Origin: Caryophanales bacterium UBA1719 | Lineage (GTDB): Bacteria; Bacillota_I; Bacilli_A; RFN20; CAG-826 | DNA: 64,000 bases | NCBI GenBank assembly: GCA_002317145.1 | Contig: DCIT01000003.1 | Coordinates: forward strand, 24,495 to 88,494 | Direction of reading: 5' to 3' | Shown: positions 46,558 through 55,175 of the stretch, piece after piece | Numbering within the stretch: the first letter of the stretch is position 1 | Layout: every line of letters begins with the position of its first letter | Translations under genes and position numbers: made by a program | The notes under the pieces: model-generated | Told to the model about the DNA's origin: nothing | What the model saw: only the letters and a program-made list of their open reading frames with translations | Databases searched by the model: none

Positions 46558-46566
46558 TGTTATAAT
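46558..46566 (+). promoter_or_regulatory. metG promoter, extended -10
   Basis: TGTTATAAT is an extended -10 motif, 25 bases before the metG ATG. A Shine-Dalgarno-like AAGAGGT lies at 46576-46582. Confidence 0.6.
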
Positions 46567-46591
46567 TTTATTTGTAAGAGGTATTTCTCAT

Positions 46592-48178
46592 ATGAAAAAC
46601 AAATTTTACATTACCACTCCAATTTATTATCCAAGTGGAGACGCGCACATCGGTCATGCATATTGCACAACATTATGTGACATATTAGCAAGATATAAAA
46701 GATTAAGAGGTTTTGAAACCTATTTTTTAACAGGGACTGATGAGCATGGTCAAAAGATAAAAGAGCATGCCAGCAAAGCAAATAAAACACCTCAAGAATA
46801 TGTTGATGAAATAGTCTCTAAGTTTAAAAAACTATGGGAATTAATGGAAATTAGCAATGATGATTTTATTCGTACCACTGAACCTAGACATATAAAAGTT
46901 GTCCAAGAAATGTTTTCTAAAATGTATAAAAAAGAAGATATTTATTTAGGTAGTTATAAAGGTTGGTATTGCACTGAATGCGAAGCTTTCTGGACAGATA
47001 TTCAAGCAGGACCAAATCATTTATGCCCTGATTGCAATCGTCCAGTACACGAAGAAACAGAAGAAAGTTATTTCTTTAAATGCTCTAAATATGTAAATAA
47101 TATTTTAAAGTTATATAACGATAACCCTAAATTCTGTTTCCCTGAATCTAGAATGCACGAAATGGTTAATACATTTATTAAACCAGGATTACAAGATTTA
47201 TCTGTTAGTAGAACTTCTAATGATTGGGGAGTGCCTATTTTAGAAAATAAAAAACACACTGCCTATGTATGGTTAGACGCTTTAACAAACTATATTTCAG
47301 CATTAGGATACGGCTCTAAAGATGATGGATTATATAAGAAATTCTGGGAAGATCCTAATACTGAAATAATTCATGTTATAGGTGCGGATATCTCTAGATT
47401 CCATTGTATTTATTGGCCAATGTTTTTAATGTCCGCAGGATTAAGATTACCTGATAGAGTCTTCGTTCATGGTTTATTAAGAATTAAAGATGAGAAAATG
47501 TCTAAATCAAAAGGTAATGTCGTTTCTCCATTCCCATTAGTGGAGCGTTATGGAGTTGATGCTGTTAGATATTATTTATCAAGAGAAGTCACCTTTGGAA
47601 GAGATGGAGAATTTACTCCAGAACAATTTGTAGAGAGATTAAATGTTGATCTCGCTAATCAATTAGGAAACTTATTAAATAGAACCGTTTCAATGATTAT
47701 TAAATACTTTGATGGAGTGGTTCCAGCTTTTAAATCTAATGTCACTAAATTTGATAAAGAAGTTGAAGATTTAATAAGTGCCACAATTAAAGAATATGAA
47801 ATTAATTTTGATGATTTAAAAATCACTGAAGCAATTACGACTGCAATGAATTTAGTGAATCGTGCAAATAAATATATTGATGAAACAACACCTTGGGTTT
47901 TATCTAAAGAAGGTAAACAAGAAGAACTCGCTAGTGTTATGTCACATCTAGCAAATTGTCTATATGTTTCAGCTATTTTATTATCACCAGTATTAGTACA
48001 TCAATCTAAAGGAATCCTTGATCAATTAGGAGTCCCTGAAGAATTAAGAAATTACAAATCTATTTCTAAACTTGGAGTAATTGGAAATATAAAAGTTAAT
48101 AAAGGAGATCAATTATTCCCAAGATTAGAAGTTAATAAAGAAATCGAATATGTTAAGTCATTAATGCAAAGTAAATAA
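46592..48178 (+). CDS. metG: Methionyl-tRNA synthetase
   Basis: This class I enzyme charges tRNA-Met. The HIGH motif is in YPSGDAHIGHAYCTT, zinc-knuckle cysteines are in WYCTECEAFW and LCPDCNRP, and KMSKSKGN is the second signature. At 528 aa it lacks the C-terminal EMAP-like tRNA-binding domain of the longer Bacillus form. It has its own promoter and is followed by aconitase X 11 bases downstream, with AAGGAGG between, so the following genes may be cotranscribed. Confidence 0.97.
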   Translation: MKNKFYITTPIYYPSGDAHIGHAYCTTLCDILARYKRLRGFETYFLTGTDEHGQKIKEHASKANKTPQEYVDEIVSKFKKLWELMEISNDDFIRTTEPRHIKVVQEMFSKMYKKEDIYLGSYKGWYCTECEAFWTDIQAGPNHLCPDCNRPVHEETEESYFFKCSKYVNNILKLYNDNPKFCFPESRMHEMVNTFIKPGLQDLSVSRTSNDWGVPILENKKHTAYVWLDALTNYISALGYGSKDDGLYKKFWEDPNTEIIHVIGADISRFHCIYWPMFLMSAGLRLPDRVFVHGLLRIKDEKMSKSKGNVVSPFPLVERYGVDAVRYYLSREVTFGRDGEFTPEQFVERLNVDLANQLGNLLNRTVSMIIKYFDGVVPAFKSNVTKFDKEVEDLISATIKEYEINFDDLKITEAITTAMNLVNRANKYIDETTPWVLSKEGKQEELASVMSHLANCLYVSAILLSPVLVHQSKGILDQLGVPEELRNYKSISKLGVIGNIKVNKGDQLFPRLEVNKEIEYVKSLMQSK

Positions 48179-48189
48179 GGAGGTTATTT

Positions 48190-49485
48190 ATGTACAAACC
48201 AAAAATGCAATTAACAAAAGAACAACTCGCTATCCTTAATGGATCAGAAGGAGAAATCAAAGCTAAAGTAATGGAAACTTTAGTAAGATTCGGAGACATC
48301 TTTAACGCTAGTAAATTAGTTAAAGTTACTCATGGAAAAGGACACTTAGTCACATCGTTTGGAATATCCATGTTAAAACCAATTTTTAACACCATGGATA
48401 AAATCAATAATGCAGGATTAACTGTTAAAGAAGGATTCACAATGGATCCTCGTCCAGTAGATTTTAAAAACGTTCCATGCAATCTATTAGACAAAATTAT
48501 TTATAGTAAAGTTTTATACTCTACTCAAAAGAAGTATGAGGAACAATTATTAAAAGCCGGACTAAAGAATAAAGATGATTTCTCATGTACTTGTTATTTA
48601 AAAGAAGTTGGTAATACTCCAAAAGAAGGAGATGTCTTAAGCTGGGCCGAATCTAGCGCAGTAGTTTATGCTAACTCTGTCTTAGGAGCAAGAGTAAATA
48701 GAAACTCAGGTATGTTAGATTTATTCGGATCTATCGTAGGTTATGTTCCATATTTTGGATTATTAACTGATGAAGGAAGAAAAGCAACATGGAAGATTGT
48801 TTTAAAGACTACTAAACTTCCTGAAGCACAAATTCTAGGATCCACAATTGGTATTAAAGTTATGGAAGAAGTTCCTTATGTTTATGGATTAGATAAATAT
48901 TTAGGACATGAAATTAACGATGATGTTATTTCTTATTTAAAAGACTTTGGTGCTGCCACAGCAAGTAATGGTGCAGTTGGTTTATATCACATTGATGGAT
49001 TAACTCCAGAAGCAAAAAAGAAAAAAGAATCTTTAATTGCACCTAATGCAAAAGAATATGTAATTGATGATGCTGAATTAGAAAGAATATATAATTCCTA
49101 TCCAATTATGTGGAAGAATAAAAATGCCTTACCAAGTTTATGCTTTATCGGATGTCCACATTTAACACTTAATCAATTAATTACTTGGTCGCATAGAATT
49201 ACTGAAGGATTAAAAGAGACAGGCAAAACAAAAGTTCAAGTTAAGACAGTATTTACCGCTGCTCCTCAAGTAGTAGAAGCGTTTAAGAAATATCCAGAGT
49301 ATCAAGCTTTAATAAATACTAAAGCAACGATTTCTTCGATATGTCCTTTAATGTACACATCAAATCCATTAACAAAGAAACGTAATTTAGCAACATGTTC
49401 AAATAAATTAAGAACATATTCTATGGCGAGATTCTATAAAGAAAATGATTTATTAAATATCATTATCGGCAAGGAGGGAAAATAA
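48190..49485 (+). CDS. Aconitase X, large (catalytic) subunit
   Basis: The 431-aa protein matches the aconitase X catalytic domain (DUF521): ESSAVVYANSVLGARVNRN, HIDGLTPEA and GCPHLTLNQLITW are hallmarks. Aconitase X proteins are hydro-lyases such as cis-3-hydroxyproline dehydratase or archaeal phosphomevalonate dehydratase. The swivel subunit follows as a separate gene, as in two-subunit members. The organism has ispE, so a mevalonate role looks unlikely, and no proline-catabolism gene is nearby. Substrate unknown. Confidence 0.85.
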   Translation: MYKPKMQLTKEQLAILNGSEGEIKAKVMETLVRFGDIFNASKLVKVTHGKGHLVTSFGISMLKPIFNTMDKINNAGLTVKEGFTMDPRPVDFKNVPCNLLDKIIYSKVLYSTQKKYEEQLLKAGLKNKDDFSCTCYLKEVGNTPKEGDVLSWAESSAVVYANSVLGARVNRNSGMLDLFGSIVGYVPYFGLLTDEGRKATWKIVLKTTKLPEAQILGSTIGIKVMEEVPYVYGLDKYLGHEINDDVISYLKDFGAATASNGAVGLYHIDGLTPEAKKKKESLIAPNAKEYVIDDAELERIYNSYPIMWKNKNALPSLCFIGCPHLTLNQLITWSHRITEGLKETGKTKVQVKTVFTAAPQVVEAFKKYPEYQALINTKATISSICPLMYTSNPLTKKRNLATCSNKLRTYSMARFYKENDLLNIIIGKEGK

Positions 49486-49487
49486 AT

Positions 49488-49928
49488 ATGAAAACATTTA
49501 AAGGTAGAGTAATTAATGGTGGCAACGCCACGATTAAAGCTGTTGTATCTCATAACGGTGTTAACTCATTAGCAACATTTCAAAGTTCAGTTATTAAAAA
49601 GAGCAAAATTGCTTATGGTTCAGATCAAAATAATAAAGATGTATTTAATGTTGAATTAACAGGTAAAGCTTTATGCTTACCACAAACTATCGGTTCTACT
49701 ACTGGTGGTATTGTTATTCAACAAATCTGCGCTTTAAAGATTAATCCAAAAGCTTTCTTATTCTCATTACCGATTGATTCATTAGCGGCTTCTGGAATTG
49801 TTTTAGCTACTGTTTGGGAGAACTCTGATGTTATCGCTATTGATAATTTAGGAGATGAATTCCTAAAGACTGTTAAAACAGGTGATACATTAGAAATTAA
49901 GGAAGACGGGACGGTTACTATTCTATGA
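49488..49928 (+). CDS. Aconitase X, small (swivel) subunit
   Basis: The 146-aa protein is the swivelling domain (DUF126) that closes the active site of aconitase X: KGRVINGGNATIKAVV at the start, LPQTIGSTTGGIVIQQ in the middle and the final GDTLEIKEDGTVTIL. It begins 2 bases after the large subunit with a good AAGGAGG. It ends in TGA, four bases of which are shared with the degV start (ATGA). Confidence 0.85.
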   Translation: MKTFKGRVINGGNATIKAVVSHNGVNSLATFQSSVIKKSKIAYGSDQNNKDVFNVELTGKALCLPQTIGSTTGGIVIQQICALKINPKAFLFSLPIDSLAASGIVLATVWENSDVIAIDNLGDEFLKTVKTGDTLEIKEDGTVTIL

Positions 49929-50776
49929 GAATTGCTATTTCAAGTGAATCTGCATTAGATTTAACTAAAGAGCAAATTGAACAGTATAAAATTTCTGTAA
50001 TTCCTTTTACAGTTATTTTAGGTAGTGAATCTTATCAAGACGGTGTAGACATTGATTGTAATGGTGTTTATAAATACGTTAAAGATACTAAACAACTTCC
50101 TCGAACAAGCGCTATCAATCAATTTCAATATGAAGAATATTTTAGAAATTTATTAAAAGAAAATGATGTGGTCATTCATATCGGATTTTCTGGCGGATTA
50201 TCTAGTTCATTTCATATTTGTGAATTAGCCGCTCAAGAAGTTAAAAATGTTTATACTGTAGATTCTCAATCATTATCTTCTGGAACTGGTTTGCTTTTAA
50301 TTTATGCTCGTGAATTAGCGGATGAAGGCAAACAACCTGAAGAGATTGTTCAATTAGTTAAAAATAGAGTTAAAGCAGTTCAAGCAAGTTTTGTTATACA
50401 AAACGTTGAATACTTATATAAAGGTGGACGTTGTTCTAAAATTGCTTTCTTAGGCGCGAACTTATTCCATATCTGTCCTCAAATTATTGTTAAAGATGGA
50501 AAAATGGAACCTGGTAAAAAGTATCGTGGAAAACAATTTAACGTTATTAATCAATACGTTGATGATACATTAGAGCAATTCAATCATCCGGATCTAAAAC
50601 ATGTTTTTATTACTGATTCAGGATTATCAAACGATGAAGAACTTATACATAAAACTGTAAAAGAAAAACTTGAGAAAAGAGGATTTAAAAATATCCATTT
50701 CTCTAAGGCAGGATGTACAATTGCATCTCATTGCGGACCTGATTGTTTTGGGATTTTATATATAAACGATAAATGA
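49925..50776 (+). CDS. DegV family fatty-acid-binding protein
   Basis: DegV/FakB proteins bind fatty acids and in several Firmicutes present them to the kinase FakA. The 283-aa protein has the family pattern: SSESALDLTKEQ, VIPFTVILGSESYQDGVD, TSAINQFQYEEYF, IGFSGGLSSSF, VDSQSLSSGTG and a final GCTIASHCGPDCFGI. It overlaps the genes on both sides by four bases. fakA is not in the window. Confidence 0.92.
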   Translation: MRIAISSESALDLTKEQIEQYKISVIPFTVILGSESYQDGVDIDCNGVYKYVKDTKQLPRTSAINQFQYEEYFRNLLKENDVVIHIGFSGGLSSSFHICELAAQEVKNVYTVDSQSLSSGTGLLLIYARELADEGKQPEEIVQLVKNRVKAVQASFVIQNVEYLYKGGRCSKIAFLGANLFHICPQIIVKDGKMEPGKKYRGKQFNVINQYVDDTLEQFNHPDLKHVFITDSGLSNDEELIHKTVKEKLEKRGFKNIHFSKAGCTIASHCGPDCFGILYINDK

Positions 50777-52935
50777 AAAAAGGCCTAATAAATACATCGT
50801 TATATTACGCTAGAATAAAAAAAGGCGTATCAATAAAAGAAGCTGCAAAAGCTTTAAAGATAACTTCATTAAAGTTGTCTCTTATTGAACACGGTTATTT
50901 AAATGTAGGCAAACGTAAATATGATAATTTTATTAATTATTATAAGTTACCAGAAAACTTTTTTAAGACGCATAGTACTTATGTTGAGCCTTATGAAAAA
51001 GATACAATTAATTTTGAAAAATTAAGAAATAAAGCAAGAAAGTTAGAGAAGAAAAAAGTTAGGATTTTTGCATATATTTCGATCTTTACTTCTGCTTGTT
51101 GCGTTGCGTTTGGGCTATACGCAAATAATAGAAGATTTCTCACTCCGAGAATTGCGTGGACTAAAGATTTTGCTCAATTTACAGATGTAGTAAAAAAGAA
51201 AGGAGATAGAGTAGAATCTAAAATTGCTGGGGATTATATTTATACTTTTTCTTCTCCAGAAGTTATCCCAGCCGAACTTGGAATACACGAAGTTCAAAGT
51301 AATGCTGTAACTGTTTATGAAAAAGACACTAATAGTGAGAATACCAATATCGACTCTACTATTAGAAGAGTAGAGAGGATAAACGATAAAGACATTAAAA
51401 CTTTGCAAGAATCAAATTTCTATCTTTTTGGTTCAAATAAAAAGAAAGTAATTTATTTCTCGTATCGTGATTATGTGAAAGATTTGAAAATACTATCTGC
51501 AACAGTAATAGTATCTGGAGAATATCCTAATTTTGTTTTTAAATTGAGACCTTTTATATGTTATGACAAAGGCGTAATGAGCAAAATTCAAGAAGGAAGT
51601 CCTTTATATAATCAAATCGACGATATTTTGCAAAGCGAAGTAATAAAAGCATATATAAACATTGATAAGTTTTTAATTGTTAATGACTTAGTTTATAGTT
51701 CAGCAAGTGATTTATTATCTGATATTCAAAAAATATCTAGAGATTCGACTTTGTTTGCTAGATTAGGCATTTCATTCATCAGCGTGTTTTCTTTCACTGG
51801 TTGTATATTCTTAGTTTTATTATTTTTGTCTTACTATAGTAAACATCAACTCGCGAGTAAGCCTCCTAAATTAAGCAAAGAAACAAAACAAATTTTAAAT
51901 TATGAATATTCTACAAATGAGAAATATGATGATATTAGATATCCTTCTTTTGTTCCCGAATTTGGCACAAGATCATTAGGACTTATTATCTTGTTTATTT
52001 CTTCGTTCGCGTTATTTATTTCTGTTTATTTAATCTTCAATGGCAACTTCATAGGATTTGCTGATTTTAAACCGTTTAGAGATATATCTACGAACTTCTT
52101 AAGCTCGGCAGTGTTGCTTTTATTCTTTATTAAATTAGACGTTTATTCGAGAAAGAACGCGAATCAATTACTGACAAATATTATTACATTATTTGTAGCA
52201 GGTTTGGTCTTCTATATAGTCGAAGTGCTGCTATTTAATGCCATATTAAAAGATGAAAATATTTTCTCAACAATCTTATTGATAATTAAAGATATTATTC
52301 CAGGTAACGTTATATGGAACATCATGTTATATTCCTTGATATTCTATTTCTTATTTACTACACCAAGAAAGTATTTAAACGATGCTACTAAAGTTATTAA
52401 ATGGAGATTATGTTCTTTAATTCCTACATTCATTTTAATCTTCGCATTATTCTATAAATTCTTCTTCGAACCTAGATTACCTACTAGCGCAATATACGTG
52501 AGCTTAATGTTCCATACCTCAGGTATTATCACTACTTTATTCGCAATTATTTATTTGTATTCTTTATATTTCTTAAATTTAATTAATAAGTTTAACTATG
52601 GCGTTAAAGATGCGGAAGTATTCTCTTATTCAAGAAGATATTCTTTATATAAAAACTCAATTGCATGCATCATAATCGCTTTACTATTCTTAATTGATAC
52701 ATTCTTTAGATATAACATTCCTGATAACAATTTAAAATTAGGCAAGAACTGGGCGATTATATTATTAATTCCAATCATTATGTTCTATCGTCCACATATC
52801 GGTAAACGTAACGCAACATGGGATAACATTTATACATTCTTATATGGAACATTCTTCGCAGGTGGATACTTATCAGTAGCTATCTATATCTTATTAAAAT
52901 TAGATATTGCTGAATTATTATATATTCGTTTCTAA
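50773..52935 (+). CDS. XRE-type HTH protein fused to a multi-helix membrane domain
   Basis: The 720-aa protein begins with a Xre/Cro-like helix-turn-helix (about residues 8-60: ARIKKGVSIKEAAKALKITSLKLSLIEHG). A basic linker leads to a helix near 97-117, an external domain of about 210 residues and a second helix near 330-355. A cytoplasmic segment follows, and then about eight more helices up to the C-terminus. I do not know this architecture. If the HTH binds DNA, it would tether a promoter to the membrane or sense an external signal. Its start overlaps the degV stop (ATGA). A noncanonical, non-DNA-binding HTH is possible. Confidence 0.7.
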   Translation: MKKGLINTSLYYARIKKGVSIKEAAKALKITSLKLSLIEHGYLNVGKRKYDNFINYYKLPENFFKTHSTYVEPYEKDTINFEKLRNKARKLEKKKVRIFAYISIFTSACCVAFGLYANNRRFLTPRIAWTKDFAQFTDVVKKKGDRVESKIAGDYIYTFSSPEVIPAELGIHEVQSNAVTVYEKDTNSENTNIDSTIRRVERINDKDIKTLQESNFYLFGSNKKKVIYFSYRDYVKDLKILSATVIVSGEYPNFVFKLRPFICYDKGVMSKIQEGSPLYNQIDDILQSEVIKAYINIDKFLIVNDLVYSSASDLLSDIQKISRDSTLFARLGISFISVFSFTGCIFLVLLFLSYYSKHQLASKPPKLSKETKQILNYEYSTNEKYDDIRYPSFVPEFGTRSLGLIILFISSFALFISVYLIFNGNFIGFADFKPFRDISTNFLSSAVLLLFFIKLDVYSRKNANQLLTNIITLFVAGLVFYIVEVLLFNAILKDENIFSTILLIIKDIIPGNVIWNIMLYSLIFYFLFTTPRKYLNDATKVIKWRLCSLIPTFILIFALFYKFFFEPRLPTSAIYVSLMFHTSGIITTLFAIIYLYSLYFLNLINKFNYGVKDAEVFSYSRRYSLYKNSIACIIIALLFLIDTFFRYNIPDNNLKLGKNWAIILLIPIIMFYRPHIGKRNATWDNIYTFLYGTFFAGGYLSVAIYILLKLDIAELLYIRF

Positions 52936-52949
52936 TAATTATTATTTTT

Positions 52950-52958
52950 TGATATAAT
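52950..52958 (+). promoter_or_regulatory. Extended -10 of the deaminase gene
   Basis: TGATATAAT ends 9 bases before the ATG at 52968 and no Shine-Dalgarno site lies between. The predicted transcript has a leader of about two or three bases. Confidence 0.55.
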
Positions 52959-52967
52959 CAAAACGTT

Positions 52968-53453
52968 ATGAAAACTGCAGAAAGAAAAAATATTATAAGT
53001 TGGGACGAATACTTCATGGGTATTGCTGAATTAAGCGCCTTAAGAAGTAAAGATCCTTCTACTCAAGTTGGAGCGTGTATTGTTGATAGCAACAAGAAAG
53101 TTGTTTCTATTGGTTATAATGGTATGCCTCGTCATTGTGATGAACATAAATTAACATGGAATAAAAATGAAGGATTAGATTCTAAATACTTATATGTTTG
53201 TCATGCAGAATTTAATGCTATATTAAATACTCGTAATGGAGCATCATTAGAGGGATGTAGCTTATATGTAACATTATTCCCATGCAACGAATGCGCTAAA
53301 GCAGTAATTCAAACAGGAATAAAAGAAATTGTTTATGCCTGTGATAAATATAAAGATACTACCGGAGTTAAAGCTAGTAAGAAATTACTTACTTTAGCCG
53401 GAGTTAAATTACGTAAATACGTTGGAAGAGATTTAAAGACAATGACTAAATAA
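52968..53453 (+). CDS. comEB: dCMP deaminase (ComEB family)
   Basis: The enzyme deaminates dCMP to dUMP for thymidylate synthesis. The 161-aa protein has the zinc motifs CHAEFNAIL and PCNECAKAV and the N-terminal ISWDEYFMGIAELSALRSKDPSTQVG, typical of dCMP deaminases and ComEB. It has its own extended -10 promoter nine bases upstream and no Shine-Dalgarno site. A structured leader of the ECF genes follows it. Confidence 0.92.
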   Translation: MKTAERKNIISWDEYFMGIAELSALRSKDPSTQVGACIVDSNKKVVSIGYNGMPRHCDEHKLTWNKNEGLDSKYLYVCHAEFNAILNTRNGASLEGCSLYVTLFPCNECAKAVIQTGIKEIVYACDKYKDTTGVKASKKLLTLAGVKLRKYVGRDLKTMTK

Positions 53454-53461
53454 GCTAAAAA

Positions 53462-53524
53462 AAGTTCTCGAAAGAGATACTCATGGAACTTGCTTCTTTG
53501 TCCAGTTGAGGAAACGCTAAAGAA
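53462..53524 (+). promoter_or_regulatory. Structured leader RNA before the ECF transporter genes
   Basis: Two hairpins are visible. In the first, 53462-53466 pairs with 53487-53491, with an inner CTC-GAAA-GAG tetraloop stem (53467-53476). In the second, TTCTTT (53494-53499) pairs with AAAGAA (53519-53524, touching the ATG), with an inner GTCC opposite the Shine-Dalgarno GAGG (53508-53511). The second hairpin would hide the ribosome site. It matches no riboswitch consensus that I can recall. Confidence 0.5.
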
Positions 53525-54342
53525 TGAATGAAATAATTAAATTAAAAAACATATCCTATGCCTACTCTAATACAAGAGATGCTTTAACTGACATTAATTT
53601 AACTATTAATAAAGGAGAAGACATCTCTATTATTGGTCATAATGGTTCAGGCAAATCTACTCTCGCTAAATTAATTGCTGCATTATTAAAACCTAAATCC
53701 GGTAATTTATATTTTAATAATGTAGAAATTAATAATAAGAACACTAATTTAATAAGAGACAAAGTAGGAATGGTATTCCAAAATCCTGATAATCAATTTA
53801 TTGGAATTACTGTCGCTGATGATATTGCTTTTGGATTAGAGAATAGAAGAATCCCACGTGACAAGATGTCTCAAATAATTGAAGAATATTCAAAGAAAAC
53901 AGGAATATATGAATTATTAAACAAAGAACCCGCCACATTATCCGGAGGTCAAAAACAAAGAGTTGCAATTACCGGAATTTTAGCAATGTCGCCTGAAGTA
54001 ATTATCTTTGATGAAGCTTTAGCAATGCTTGATCCTCGTGGTAAAAATGAAATATTAAAATTAATAAAAGATATAAAAAAGAATAATTCTGATATAACGA
54101 TTATTCGTATTACTCACGATTTAGATGAAGCGTTTTATTCTGATCGAATAATCGTTTTATCAGAAGGAAAAATTGTTAATGATAATACTCCAACGGAAGT
54201 ATTTAAAGAAGAAGATAAATTAATAAAACTAGGATTAGATTTGCCATTTATTGTTAAGTTAAATAAAGAATTACTTAAAGAGGGTTTAATAGATAAAGCT
54301 ATTTATGACTTTGATTTATTAATTGAAAAATTATGCAAATAG
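53524..54342 (+). CDS. ecfA1: ECF transporter ATPase EcfA1
   Basis: EcfA1 is one of two ATPases of the energy-coupling-factor transporter that serves several vitamin-binding S components. Walker A GHNGSGKSTLAKL, Q-loop VFQNPDNQFIG, signature LSGGQKQRVAI and Walker B VIIFDEALAMLDP are seen in the 272-aa protein; FQNPDNQ is characteristic of EcfA1. The usual Walker B-adjacent 'ATSMLDP' reads ALAMLDP. It overlaps ecfA2 by 10 bases. Confidence 0.95.
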   Translation: MNEIIKLKNISYAYSNTRDALTDINLTINKGEDISIIGHNGSGKSTLAKLIAALLKPKSGNLYFNNVEINNKNTNLIRDKVGMVFQNPDNQFIGITVADDIAFGLENRRIPRDKMSQIIEEYSKKTGIYELLNKEPATLSGGQKQRVAITGILAMSPEVIIFDEALAMLDPRGKNEILKLIKDIKKNNSDITIIRITHDLDEAFYSDRIIVLSEGKIVNDNTPTEVFKEEDKLIKLGLDLPFIVKLNKELLKEGLIDKAIYDFDLLIEKLCK

Positions 54343-55175
54343 AATTTAAGAATCTTTATTTTAATTACAACAACAATAGTGAATTTAAAGTCACAGTTTT
54401 AAAAAATATTAATTATCTCATTAATAAAAATAACATAACTGCGATTGTAGGTAAGACTGGATCAGGAAAATCCACTCTTACTGAATTAATTAATTATTTT
54501 TTAAAACCAACATCAGGACAAGTTATTACTGATGGGTTTATATCGGAAAATTCAACTAAATTAAAGTTTAAGGTTGTTAATAAATTAAGAAAGAAAATTG
54601 GATATTTATTTCAATTTTCGGAGAATCAATTATTCGAAGATACGGTTATTAAAGATGTTTCGTTTGGAGTAAAAAACTTTTATCCAAAAGATGATGGATA
54701 TGAACAAAAATCTAAAGAAGCTTTAAGACTTGTTGGATTAGATGAATCGTTTGATTCTCGTTCTCCTTTTGATTTATCTGGAGGAGAAAAAAAGAGAGTT
54801 GCTATAGCGGGGGTTATTGCTTATAAACCTGATTTATTAATATTAGATGAGCCTACTGCAGGATTAGATGCGCAAGGCAAAAAAGAAATAATGGATTTAT
54901 TTAAAAAGATTCATGAAACAGGAGTGCAAATAATTCTTATTACGCACGATATGAACGTTGTTTTAGAGTATGCAGATGAAATGATAGTGCTTGATAATGG
55001 CAGTATACAAAAATATGGATCACCAAAAGAAATACTAAAAGAAAACGTTGAAAAGTATAATCTTGAAACACCACATATTTATAAAACTATTAATGCATTA
55101 AAAGAAAAAGGAATTGTATTAAATAATGTTACGGACATTCCTTCTTTAGTCACGGAGTTAAAGAAACATGGATAA
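54333..55175 (+). CDS. ecfA2: ECF transporter ATPase EcfA2
   Basis: The second ATPase of the ECF module, 280 aa: Walker A GKTGSGKSTLTEL, Q-loop LFQFSENQLFEDT, signature LSGGEKKRVAIAG and Walker B LLILDEPTAGLDA. The FQF.E.QLFE motif marks EcfA2. It overlaps both ecfA1 (10 bases) and ecfT (8 bases), so the three proteins are made together. Confidence 0.95.
   Translation: MQIEFKNLYFNYNNNSEFKVTVLKNINYLINKNNITAIVGKTGSGKSTLTELINYFLKPTSGQVITDGFISENSTKLKFKVVNKLRKKIGYLFQFSENQLFEDTVIKDVSFGVKNFYPKDDGYEQKSKEALRLVGLDESFDSRSPFDLSGGEKKRVAIAGVIAYKPDLLILDEPTAGLDAQGKKEIMDLFKKIHETGVQIILITHDMNVVLEYADEMIVLDNGSIQKYGSPKEILKENVEKYNLETPHIYKTINALKEKGIVLNNVTDIPSLVTELKKHG

Noticed and set aside
49926..50776. Possibility of Mycoplasma-type code (TGA = Trp)
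   Set aside because: TGA closes the aconitase X small subunit and degV at the right lengths, and conserved Trp residues are TGG.
53500..53520. GAGGAAA in the ECF leader as an RNase P RNA signature
   Set aside because: RNase P RNA is about 350-400 bases with many other conserved segments, and the gap is only 70 bases.
53462..53524. ECF leader as TPP, cobalamin, FMN, preQ1 or THF riboswitch
   Set aside because: None of the conserved core sequences that I know for these classes is present.
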